Source: an uncultured Johnsonella sp.
Lineage (GTDB): Bacteria; Bacillota; Clostridia; Lachnospirales; Lachnospiraceae
Length of the DNA: 9,580 bases
Direction: 5' to 3'
Assembly (NCBI GenBank): GCA_905373785.1
Contig: CAJPUK010000090.1
Span: 1-9,580 of the forward strand
A program made the translations under genes and the position numbers. The notes beneath the pieces were generated by a model, which made no database searches, was not told where the DNA came from, and saw nothing but the letters and a program-made list of their open reading frames with translations. The first letter of the stretch is position 1. Every line of letters starts with the position of its first letter. Shown here piece by piece: positions 1-6,421 of this stretch.

Positions 1-66
1 AAAGCTAAGTTCCGCAGTCTGTGTGAATTTGTCGAAGCTTTGAGAAAGGGTTGCGAGTATGATTGA
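1..66 (+). CDS. Possible C-terminal fragment of an upstream gene
   Basis: Reading from base 1, frame 1 is open for 21 codons and stops at TGA 64-66, ending in ...LRKGCEYD. The peptide is mixed charged and hydrophobic, and this stretch is less AT-rich than the following 160 bases, which fits the end of a coding region entering from the left edge. The other two plus frames stop earlier. The fragment is too short to assign to a family. It could equally be non-coding or the end of a mobile element; confidence is low. Confidence 0.3.
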   Translation, partial: KAKFRSLCEFVEALRKGCEYD

Positions 67-105
67 AATAGAGAGTGTTTCTGGATAATTTATCTAATCT
101 CCCAT

Positions 106-129
106 CTTATTGCCATAAAGGGCAATAAG
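106..129. other. Perfect 9-bp inverted repeat (hairpin)
   Basis: CTTATTGCC (106-114) pairs exactly with GGCAATAAG (121-129) around the 6-base loop ATAAAG. No T-tract follows on either strand, so it is not a standard intrinsic terminator, although it lies between a possible upstream gene end and the trmB promoter. It could be a protein-binding site, a weak terminator or an mRNA 3' stabiliser. Confidence 0.5.
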
Positions 130-164
130 CATCCCTCGCTCAAAGAGCTCGGTCAATCATCATC

Positions 165-193
165 TTGTTAAGAAACGTGATGTAGTATATAAT
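165..193 (+). promoter_or_regulatory. Promoter of the trmB-fumC operon
   Basis: TTGTTA (165-170, 4 of 6 to the sigma-A -35 consensus) and a perfect TATAAT (188-193) are separated by 17 bases. Initiation near 200 would give a leader of about 30 bases before the GTG at 231. Confidence 0.7.
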
Positions 194-230
194 CTATAAA
201 ACTACTTTAACCGAATTTAGGAGAATTTCA

Positions 231-896
231 GTGAGACTTAGACATATAAAGGGCTGTGAAGATTTTATACATGAAGCAGATGAATGTATAGAAGAAGCAG
301 ATGCCCGTACATACAAGGGCAAGTGGCACTTGCTTTTTAACAATAACAAAGATATACATATAGAAATAGGTATGGGAAAGGGGCTTTTTATCAGGCGTAT
401 GGCGGCAAGATACCCTGATATCAACTTTATAGGTATAGAAAAGTACACCTCCGTGCTTATGAAAGCCATACAGCGTCTTAGGCTTGAAAGACAGACAGCT
501 GAATATGACAAAACCGACATCAACCTTTGCTATGCCTGTATAGATGCCTCTATATTAAAAGATATATTCGAGTCGGGAGAGGTGTCTAAAATATATCTTA
601 ATTTTTCAGACCCCTGGCCTAAGGCAAGACACAGCCACAGAAGGCTTACAGATAAGTATTTTCTTGATATATACTCTACACTTCTTGAAACAGGAGCAAA
701 AGTAGAGTTTAAAACTGACAACACGGCTCTTTTTGAATACTCATTGGAAAGTATAAAAAACTCAGATTTTGAACTTGATTTTTACACTTATGACTTACAT
801 AATGAAAGAAGAATTGAAAACATTATGAGTGAGTACGAAGAAAAATTTTCAAAAAACGGTCAAAAGATTTGTAAATTGGTTGCAATTAGAAAATAA
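231..896 (+). CDS. trmB: tRNA (guanine-N7-)-methyltransferase TrmB
   Basis: SAM-dependent enzyme that makes N7-methylguanosine at position 46 in the tRNA variable loop; cytoplasmic. At 221 residues it has the normal family length. The sequence shows the SAM-binding glycine motif EIGMGKG (residues 45-51), the acidic strand-2 end GIEKYTSVL (about 68-76), the family signature NFSDPWPKARHSHRRL (124-139), KTDN (161-164), and a C-terminal SEYEEKFSKNG segment matching the usual TEYE..F...G motif. The start is GTG at 231, preceded by AGGAG at 219-223 with 7 bases between; ATG codons further in would remove the conserved N-terminus. It is first in a two-gene operon, 18 bases ahead of fumC. Assignment is firm. 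Confidence 0.96.
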   Translation: MRLRHIKGCEDFIHEADECIEEADARTYKGKWHLLFNNNKDIHIEIGMGKGLFIRRMAARYPDINFIGIEKYTSVLMKAIQRLRLERQTAEYDKTDINLCYACIDASILKDIFESGEVSKIYLNFSDPWPKARHSHRRLTDKYFLDIYSTLLETGAKVEFKTDNTALFEYSLESIKNSDFELDFYTYDLHNERRIENIMSEYEEKFSKNGQKICKLVAIRK

Positions 897-914
897 TTGA
901 AAGGATCTTTATTT

Positions 915-2279
915 ATGAATTACAGGATTGAACAGGATTCTATGGGACAGGTAAAAGTACCTTCCGACAAGTATTGGGGAGCTCAAACTCAAAGAAGTTA
1001 TGAAAACTTTGTAATTGGCAGTGAAAAGATGCCAAGAGAAATAATATATGCTTTTGCAATCTTAAAAAAATCCGCTGCCAAAGCAAACTGTCTTTTAGGC
1101 AAATTAAGCGAAGAAAAGTATAAACTTATTTCAATAGTATGCAATGAAATACTTGAAGGTCAGCATGACAGACACTTTCCGCTTGTAGTATGGCAGACCG
1201 GAAGCGGTACCCAGACCAATATGAATATCAATGAAGTAATTGCAAACCGTGGAAATGATATTGCCAAAAAGGCATTATTGCATCCCAATGATGATGTAAA
1301 TATGTCTCAAAGCTCCAATGACACCTTCCCTACCGCAATGCATATAGCGGCGGTGCTTTCTTTGAGGGAAACTCTGGTTCCCGCAGTAACAAGACTTATT
1401 GACACATTTATACAACTTGAAGGTAAATATGTAAATGTTATAAAGTCCGGACGCACACATCTCCAAGATGCTACCCCTATCAGTTTTGCACAGGAAATAA
1501 GCGGTTGGAGAAGTACACTTGAGAGAGATTTGAGTTTGATATTCTCAAGTACGGAATATCTTTTTGACCTGGCACTCGGTGCTACCGCTGTCGGTACAGG
1601 ACTTAACGCCCCTAAAGATTTCGGCATGGAAGCTGCCAGGGCTGCTGAAGAAATAACCGGGCTGGGCTTTGCAAGTGCGGAAAACAAATTCCACGCATTA
1701 AGTTCCAAAGATGAACTTGTGTTTTCTCATGCCGCCATCAAAGCACTTGCCTGCGATCTGCTCAAAATAGCCAACGATATCAGATGGCTTGCCAGCGGTC
1801 CAAGATGCGGTCTTGGAGAAATAACTATTCCGGAAAATGAGCCGGGAAGCTCCATAATGCCGGGAAAGGTAAACCCCACTCAATGTGAGGCACTTTCAAT
1901 GGTTGCGGTTCAGGTTATGGGTAATGATACCACAATATCGGTGGCCGCAAGTCAGGGTAATTTTGAACTTAATGTCTATATGCCGGTAATTATTTACAAT
2001 TATCTTCAATCAACAAACTTATTAAGCGATGCTATTAATTCATTCAATGATAAGTGCTGTGTGGGTATAGAGGCAAATGTAGCCAAGATGCAGGAAAACT
2101 TACATAATTCTTTGATGCTTGTAACCGCTCTTAATCCTTATATAGGCTATGATAATGCCGCAAAAACTGCCAAGCTTGCTTTTAGAGAAGGCATTTCCCT
2201 AAAAGAAGCCTGCATCAAACTCTCTTTCTTAAGTGCAGAGGACTTTGACAAAATAGTTAAACCCGAGAATATGATATAA
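915..2279 (+). CDS. fumC: Class II fumarate hydratase (fumarase C)
   Basis: Catalyses reversible hydration of fumarate to (S)-malate. Class II is the iron-free, homotetrameric, oxygen-stable type. At 454 residues it is full length. Visible are TGSGTQTNMNINEVIANR (95-112), SSNDTFPTAMH (133-143), SGRTHLQDATP (178-188) with the active-site His182, and the superfamily signature GSSIMPGKVNP (311-321) on the mobile loop with the catalytic serine. PGKVNPTQCEA, rather than PAKVNP, favours fumarase over the related aspartase. The open frame reaches back to 897, but the start is taken as ATG 915, where AAAGGA (900-905) sits 9 bases upstream and the conserved N-terminus begins (MNYRIEQDSMGQVKVP). It lies 18 bases after trmB, so it is probably co-transcribed. 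There is no functional link between the two products; the pairing looks incidental. Confidence 0.95.
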   Translation: MNYRIEQDSMGQVKVPSDKYWGAQTQRSYENFVIGSEKMPREIIYAFAILKKSAAKANCLLGKLSEEKYKLISIVCNEILEGQHDRHFPLVVWQTGSGTQTNMNINEVIANRGNDIAKKALLHPNDDVNMSQSSNDTFPTAMHIAAVLSLRETLVPAVTRLIDTFIQLEGKYVNVIKSGRTHLQDATPISFAQEISGWRSTLERDLSLIFSSTEYLFDLALGATAVGTGLNAPKDFGMEAARAAEEITGLGFASAENKFHALSSKDELVFSHAAIKALACDLLKIANDIRWLASGPRCGLGEITIPENEPGSSIMPGKVNPTQCEALSMVAVQVMGNDTTISVAASQGNFELNVYMPVIIYNYLQSTNLLSDAINSFNDKCCVGIEANVAKMQENLHNSLMLVTALNPYIGYDNAAKTAKLAFREGISLKEACIKLSFLSAEDFDKIVKPENMI

Positions 2280-2314
2280 GGCTACACCTACTCCCTTATT
2301 GTAAGTGTAGCCTT
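2278..2314. terminator. Shared hairpin between convergent genes
   Basis: AAGGCTACAC (2278-2287) pairs perfectly with GTGTAGCCTT (2305-2314) over a 17-base loop. It starts inside the fumC stop codon and on the other strand covers the last codons of the small membrane-protein gene, which stops at 2288. The T-tracts are short on both sides (TTT then G on the plus strand, TTATAT on the minus strand), so termination may be moderate. It probably serves both transcripts. Confidence 0.6.
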
Positions 2315-2617
2315 TGCCGGAAGGCATACAGCCATTGCCCCCTCATCTTTTAAATATCCGTAATGTTCACAAAGATGATCGGGGCAGGGGCTTTGTACAA
2401 AGGCTGCCGCATGATTTTTCACTTCTATATGTATGATATATCCGTTACTTTCGTAATCATATATTCCATCCTTATCAAGCGACAACCTCGCTTCTTTTTT
2501 ATCACCATAAGTAACTACGGCAACCTTGCCCCTGCTTTTAGTAGCATACATATATGCTATACATATCAGACTTATTACAAGTAAAACTCCTACTAATATA
2601 ATATCATTTTTTTTCAT
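2288..2617 (-). CDS. NusG domain II-containing small membrane protein
   Basis: A 109-residue protein with one N-terminal membrane segment (about 6-25) followed by a small extracytoplasmic beta domain of the 'NusG domain II' type. That family resembles the C-terminal domain of the transcription factor NusG by fold only and is not a transcription factor. The diagnostic part is CPDHLCEHYGYL...AVCLP, with Cys78, Cys83 and Cys98 and a glycine-rich turn; the cysteines may form a disulfide or bind a ligand. Relatives often sit near FMN-binding/ApbE or Gx-transporter genes; that context is absent here. The ATG at 2617 is 6 bases past the stop of the YfhO gene, and its weak ribosome site (TAGGT) overlaps that stop, so translation is probably coupled. 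The terminator hairpin overlaps its last codons. Molecular function is unknown. Confidence 0.85.
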   Translation of the reverse strand: MKKNDIILVGVLLVISLICIAYMYATKSRGKVAVVTYGDKKEARLSLDKDGIYDYESNGYIIHIEVKNHAAAFVQSPCPDHLCEHYGYLKDEGAMAVCLPAKATLTIRE

Positions 2618-2623
2618 ATAGAC

Positions 2624-5539
2624 CTATTTTTCTTTTTTGTCTGTTTCCTTTATCTGTGTTATTGCTTTATTTTCTTCATTTTTGAGACTCTGTATATGGC
2701 TTGCGGGCTCTGCTTTACTGTCATTTACATTGCCCTCTTTTATATTATCAGCTCCTTCTTCTGTCTTAGATATACTTTGCTCTTTTACAGCTCGCTCTTC
2801 TGCTTTAGACATACTTTGCTCTTTTACAGTTCGCTCTTCTATCTTAGATATCCCTTGCTCTTTTGTAACCGGTTCTCCTGATTTAGCTAAACTTTGTTCT
2901 TTGGCTACTCGTTCTTCTGTTTCAGACAGACCTTGTTCTTTTACAACTTGCTCTTCTTCCTTAATCAAATTTTCTTCATCAGCAAGTCTTTTTTCCTCTT
3001 TAATCACACTTTCCTCTTTCAAAAGCCTTTCTTTTTCTTTGAGCAAGTTTTCTTCTAAAATTCGAGCCTCTTTATCCTTTTTCTTTTTTATAAGCTTAAG
3101 ACTTACAAAAATCAAAGCAAGTAGTAAAAGACCTGATAAAGTACCCAAAGCTCCATATATAAGCCCCTGAGGCATATACTTAAACTCAACACTGTGTGTG
3201 CCGGGCTGCATATCTATTGCAAGGAAGGCTTTGAATCCCTTTCTCGGAGTTACCTTAACCCCGTCTACCAAGACCTCCCAGCCCTTATCATAAGGTATGG
3301 AAGTCATCAAGACCCCCGGATCGCCAAGACTTACAGTTGCACTTATACGGTCTGCTTTATAACTTGTAATATCCATCGTATGCTTGGAAAAGGCATTGTA
3401 AATACCGCTTAGAGTATCGTAATTAAATCTGTATACATTTGCCTCTATATTCTCATCTTCCGTATCAGAGCTTATACTTATCTCTTCTCCCGCCTTAACA
3501 TCATAAAGCTCTATTAAATATCTTCGGTTTAGGTTTTCATAGGTTTTATTACTGTCCATTCTTGACACAACGGCATCTTCAACACCGGGGTTGGTTACAT
3601 ATATATAGTAAAGCCCCTCTTTTTCAGCACGAAAAGTATAGCTGCTTCCCTCAAGCTTACCCTCAACCCTTTCCATGACCGCCTTTAATCCAAGCAAATT
3701 GCTAAGATCGTTTTGTACTTCTGCCGGATTACTGAGATCTAACACCCAATTATCTTCTATATCTCTTGTAATAACATAGCCAAGCGGTAAGGTATAGGGA
3801 TTTTCATACAGGTAAGTATCCTTGTCACTGTCAATTAGTTTTAAGTTCTTATTGCTGCTCTCACCCTTATACAGGGCATATTTTACGGACATAAGCATAT
3901 CAAAAAGAGGTGTTGCACCTGTAATTGAGTAAGCATTGGTAGTGGCTTCCGCTCCTAGTTTTTTGAAAAAATCGGTAAGCGATGCATCTGCTGTAGAAGA
4001 GAACAAAGACACCGAGTTAAAGTTAAGCCATGCTCCGTCATCCTTGGTCTTTCTCTCCGTCTTATCCACCCTATAAAGCTTCGTATCTCCAAGCTTTGAC
4101 AGCAGCAGTCTTACAGATGCATTATCTCTTGTATACTCCGTCTTATTGACTGTTGAAGCACTGGTAATTGTAGTATTTATGGCAGCTTCAACAGAAACTA
4201 CGGCTAACACTATAAACATAAGTATATTTATATTGAACTTTCCCTTTTTATAGGTGTATAAAAGCAAACCGTATATTCCTATAAGTAACAGAGAAATATA
4301 ATATACTACAAAATGTATTTTTCCTTCGCTAACCGTTTTTTGTGCAAGCACTATAAATGAAATACTTAAAAGTACTGCCGCACCTATCCTCTTTATACTT
4401 GTTTTATACATATATTCATAAGCCTTATATGACATATAAAGCACCAAGAAAATATATATAAAACTTTGTCTTGCCGGAAGAGAATTGGGATAATGGAGCC
4501 CATGCCATATATAATTAAGTACATTTATAGAAAAACCTGCCAATAAAAATATACACATAGTAACATATGAAGCTCTTTCCCTAAGCTTTATATTCCCGTT
4601 TATAACGTATAAAGCTACAAGTATATACACTGCCACTCCGCAATATATATTAGGCCAATGGTCAAGTCCCGTATGTGTCTCTATATTGGGCATATGTCTT
4701 GCCAGTATATCTATAATAGAAAAATACTCGGAATAAGACTTCGGAAAATTAAATTCTCCGGAAGCGGTACTCATAAGAGCGTAGATCTCCGGTAAAAGTA
4801 TTACAAGGGAAATCATCGCTGCAAGTATTGAAAATACGGCAAACTGAGTACCGGCTATAAAAAAGTCCTTAAATCCCTTAACAGGCTTTAATACTAAGAG
4901 TACAAAAAAATAAAATATCAGGAATAAGCATATCATTATGGATATATAGTAATTTGATGAAATGCTCATAGCCAGCGAAAGTGTATAAAGCATAAACTTT
5001 CTTTTGTATACCAGCCTTTCAAGACCTAGCATTATAAGCGGAAAAAGAATTATACAGTCAAGCCACATTATATTCCAGTTGTAGGCTGCCATATAGCCTG
5101 AAAGCGCATAAAATATCGAAAAGAAAGCTATTCCGAAGTTCTCAAACTTAGAATGCTTTTTAAGATAATAAGCAAAGCTAAGACCTGCAAGACCTATTTT
5201 AAATACTATCATATAAGCCATAAATTCAAGCACAAAGCTTTGCGGTACCAAAACTATAAGCCAATTTAAGGGACTTGCCAAATAATATGCATAAAGTGCG
5301 GAAAAATTAACTCCCAGTCCTATATGCCATGAGTATAACAGACTTTCACCATGTGATAATTTGTATTTAAACTCTGAAAAGAAAGGAGCATATTGATGAT
5401 ACATATCCATCCTCAGGAAACTTTCGTCTCCAAAGGGTGTTATCCCTCTTTGTATAAATATAAGAATCATTATAAGTACCGGCAGTAAAAAAGCCGCCAC
5501 ATATGCGTCCTGAGTTTTAAACCAACTTACATTTTTCAT
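2624..5539 (-). CDS. YfhO-family GT-C membrane glycosyltransferase with repetitive cytoplasmic tail
   Basis: A 971-residue polytopic membrane protein. The first outside loop carries the family motif: G37-D-E-S, then R43-x-D45 and Q49-Y50 (pattern G..S.L..D...QY..F), the presumed GT-C active-site region. About a dozen hydrophobic helices follow to about residue 455, then an extracytoplasmic soluble domain (about 455-788) ending in the typical PYDKGWEVLVDG...PGTHSVEFKYMP. A last membrane helix (about 789-815) is followed by KKKK. YfhO homologues in Bacillus and Listeria transfer sugars from undecaprenyl phosphate to teichoic acids outside the cell; the acceptor here is unknown. The tail (about 816-971) is highly charged, Glu/Lys-rich and probably coiled-coil or disordered, with five 13-residue repeats around VKEQSxSKxEER; typical YfhO proteins end soon after the last helix. 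The start is ATG 5539, with GGGGT upstream as a modest ribosome site. It is coupled to the NusG-II gene. Confidence 0.9.
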   Translation of the reverse strand: MKNVSWFKTQDAYVAAFLLPVLIMILIFIQRGITPFGDESFLRMDMYHQYAPFFSEFKYKLSHGESLLYSWHIGLGVNFSALYAYYLASPLNWLIVLVPQSFVLEFMAYMIVFKIGLAGLSFAYYLKKHSKFENFGIAFFSIFYALSGYMAAYNWNIMWLDCIILFPLIMLGLERLVYKRKFMLYTLSLAMSISSNYYISIMICLFLIFYFFVLLVLKPVKGFKDFFIAGTQFAVFSILAAMISLVILLPEIYALMSTASGEFNFPKSYSEYFSIIDILARHMPNIETHTGLDHWPNIYCGVAVYILVALYVINGNIKLRERASYVTMCIFLLAGFSINVLNYIWHGLHYPNSLPARQSFIYIFLVLYMSYKAYEYMYKTSIKRIGAAVLLSISFIVLAQKTVSEGKIHFVVYYISLLLIGIYGLLLYTYKKGKFNINILMFIVLAVVSVEAAINTTITSASTVNKTEYTRDNASVRLLLSKLGDTKLYRVDKTERKTKDDGAWLNFNSVSLFSSTADASLTDFFKKLGAEATTNAYSITGATPLFDMLMSVKYALYKGESSNKNLKLIDSDKDTYLYENPYTLPLGYVITRDIEDNWVLDLSNPAEVQNDLSNLLGLKAVMERVEGKLEGSSYTFRAEKEGLYYIYVTNPGVEDAVVSRMDSNKTYENLNRRYLIELYDVKAGEEISISSDTEDENIEANVYRFNYDTLSGIYNAFSKHTMDITSYKADRISATVSLGDPGVLMTSIPYDKGWEVLVDGVKVTPRKGFKAFLAIDMQPGTHSVEFKYMPQGLIYGALGTLSGLLLLALIFVSLKLIKKKKDKEARILEENLLKEKERLLKEESVIKEEKRLADEENLIKEEEQVVKEQGLSETEERVAKEQSLAKSGEPVTKEQGISKIEERTVKEQSMSKAEERAVKEQSISKTEEGADNIKEGNVNDSKAEPASHIQSLKNEENKAITQIKETDKKEK
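2764..2958. repeat. Five tandem 39-bp repeats inside the YfhO gene
   Basis: Units lie at 2764-2802, 2803-2841, 2842-2880, 2881-2919 and 2920-2958 with no gaps. The first two are nearly identical and the others are diverged. Each encodes 13 residues, so the frame is kept: (E)ER-x-VKEQ-x-x-SK-x. Related Glu/Lys-rich sequence continues beyond the last unit towards the membrane. In-frame length and unequal divergence suggest growth by slippage or unequal recombination, so copy number may vary between strains. Confidence 0.88.
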
Positions 5540-5578
5540 ATATTACCCCACACTATTTTAATCCAAGCGGTATTTACT

Positions 5579-5584
5579 ATTATA
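5579..5584 (-). promoter_or_regulatory. Candidate -10 element for the YfhO gene
   Basis: On the minus strand a perfect TATAAT lies 40 bases before the YfhO ATG, giving a leader of about 33 bases. No good -35 is found 15-18 bases upstream, so an activator or another promoter may be used. The -10 directly abuts the ATATCAAC/ACACTAT motif described for the spacer. Confidence 0.35.
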
Positions 5585-5710
5585 GTGTATCGTTGATATC
5601 TAGCCTTATTACTGCTTTGTTGATATGTAGTAACACTATATAATAAAGAGAACTGAACTTTGATTTAATATTTTTGGTTCTAATTAAATATCAACAATAC
5701 ATTACACTAT
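5581..5710. repeat. Three related motifs upstream of the YfhO gene
   Basis: On the plus strand, 5582-5599 (ATAGTGTATCGTTGATAT) is nearly the reverse complement of 5688-5710, which differs by one base and a 3-base insertion. A third copy of GTTGATAT followed by ACACTATA lies at 5619-5640. The outer pair could form a long-range stem around an 88-base loop, or the three could be binding sites for a dimeric regulator around the promoter. Confidence 0.5.
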
Positions 5711-5820
5711 GTTAATTTTTGTAACAGTCATCTTATTTATATATAATATTTATTAAATAATCAGCCTGATTTTAATAATTTTTAAAACTAATCGTCTTAT
5801 GAGCAAAGCTTATCTCCTAA

Positions 5821-5923
5821 TTATTATAACTTAAAATCATTAATAATTTCCAAGCCTTGCTTTTTTCAATGAATAATAAGAAAGTAACTGCTTATTATAA
5901 CTTAACGATCATTAATCAATTCC
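5821..5923. repeat. Imperfect 31-32-bp direct repeat
   Basis: Copies at 5821-5851 and 5892-5923 share TTATTATAACTTAA and then ATCATTAAT, with one single-base gap and a few mismatches; they start 71 bases apart. The sequence is AT-rich, so some similarity is expected by chance, but the match runs through both blocks and ends at TCC in both copies. Confidence 0.55.
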
Positions 5924-5961
5924 GGTAATTATTTTGCGAATTATCAAGTACTATTTAACTG

Positions 5962-6378
5962 CTACTTATCCTTAAATATAAATAATTTACTAAATACATA
6001 ATTACATACTACCACAACTACCGTCATTACCGCTTTTGCAATATATTCATTGATATTTGCATAGCCTATCATCAGCTCTATTCCTGCAAGCTGCAACAAC
6101 AGACTGAATACTCTTGCCCCTACAAAGCTTATAAATTCTTTTATAATAACAAGCCTATCAACACTCTTACTGTTAAAAACCATGAATTTATTTGTAACAA
6201 ATGCAAAAATAACTGCTGCCGCCCAAGCCGCTACATTGCTAAACATATAATCAAGCCCCGACAGCCTAAGCACTCTGTATGCAACCCAATCTACCAGAGT
6301 TGTAAGCACACCGAAAACAAGGTACATAACAACTGTTAAGTCCCCTGCCTTCATTTTATTTTTTATATATTCAAACAT
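5962..6378 (-). CDS. GtrA-family membrane protein (lipid-linked sugar flippase-like)
   Basis: A 138-residue protein with four membrane helices (about 15-35, 44-66, 81-105, 110-130), the architecture of the GtrA/DPMS3 family. Family motifs are present: G..TT.VDW in helix 1, FVTNKFMVF after helix 2, the EFISFVGARVFS segment before helix 3, and the C-terminal NYVFSKLFIFKDK. GtrA/GtcA proteins are thought to move undecaprenyl-phosphate-linked sugars across the membrane so that outside transferases can decorate O-antigen, teichoic acids or other glycans. It lies 43 bases after the ROK kinase on the same strand and upstream of the YfhO transferase gene, a likely partner. ATG 6378 is the only start allowed by the stop directly in front; the nearest ribosome site, GGAAGGAAT (6392-6400), is unusually far (about 15 bases), suggesting weak translation. 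Confidence 0.87.
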   Translation of the reverse strand: MFEYIKNKMKAGDLTVVMYLVFGVLTTLVDWVAYRVLRLSGLDYMFSNVAAWAAAVIFAFVTNKFMVFNSKSVDRLVIIKEFISFVGARVFSLLLQLAGIELMIGYANINEYIAKAVMTVVVVVCNYVFSKLFIFKDK

Positions 6379-6421
6379 TTAAAACTTTTTAATTCCTTCC
6401 ATCTGTATCTACACCTTAGAA

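Larger units (their letters stand above)
5540..5961. other. 422-bp AT-rich spacer between the GtrA and YfhO genes
   Basis: No credible coding region is seen on either strand. It holds two sets of repeats. Near the YfhO start, GTTGATAT occurs at 5592-5599 and 5619-5626 and its complement ATATCAAC at 5688-5695, each associated with AGTGT/ACACT-type sequence. Nearer the GtrA gene is an imperfect direct repeat of about 31 bases (5821-5851 and 5892-5923). An 8-bp perfect inverted repeat (AATTATTA 5819-5826, TAATAATT 5841-5848) overlaps the first copy. No convincing terminator is visible just downstream of the GtrA gene. The spacer probably contains the YfhO promoter. Confidence 0.6.

Noticed and set aside
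897..914. TTG start for fumC at 897
   Set aside because: The ribosome site AAAGGA would lie inside the coding region; ATG 915 has correct spacing and matches the family N-terminus.
1307..1708. 133-codon minus-strand open frame
   Set aside because: Lies wholly inside fumC, whose protein is complete and conserved; the antisense frame has no family pattern.
2288..2617. Transcription factor NusG
   Set aside because: Only the small beta domain fold is shared; the protein has a membrane anchor and cysteine motif and lacks the NGN domain.
2764..2958. CRISPR-like array from regularly spaced repeats
   Set aside because: Units are contiguous without unique spacers, lie in frame within a gene, and no cas genes are near.
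2637..3170. 177-codon plus-strand open frame rich in Ser/Leu/Phe
   Set aside because: It is antisense to the Glu/Lys-rich repeated tail of the YfhO gene; its periodicity comes from the same 39-bp repeats and it has no ribosome site.
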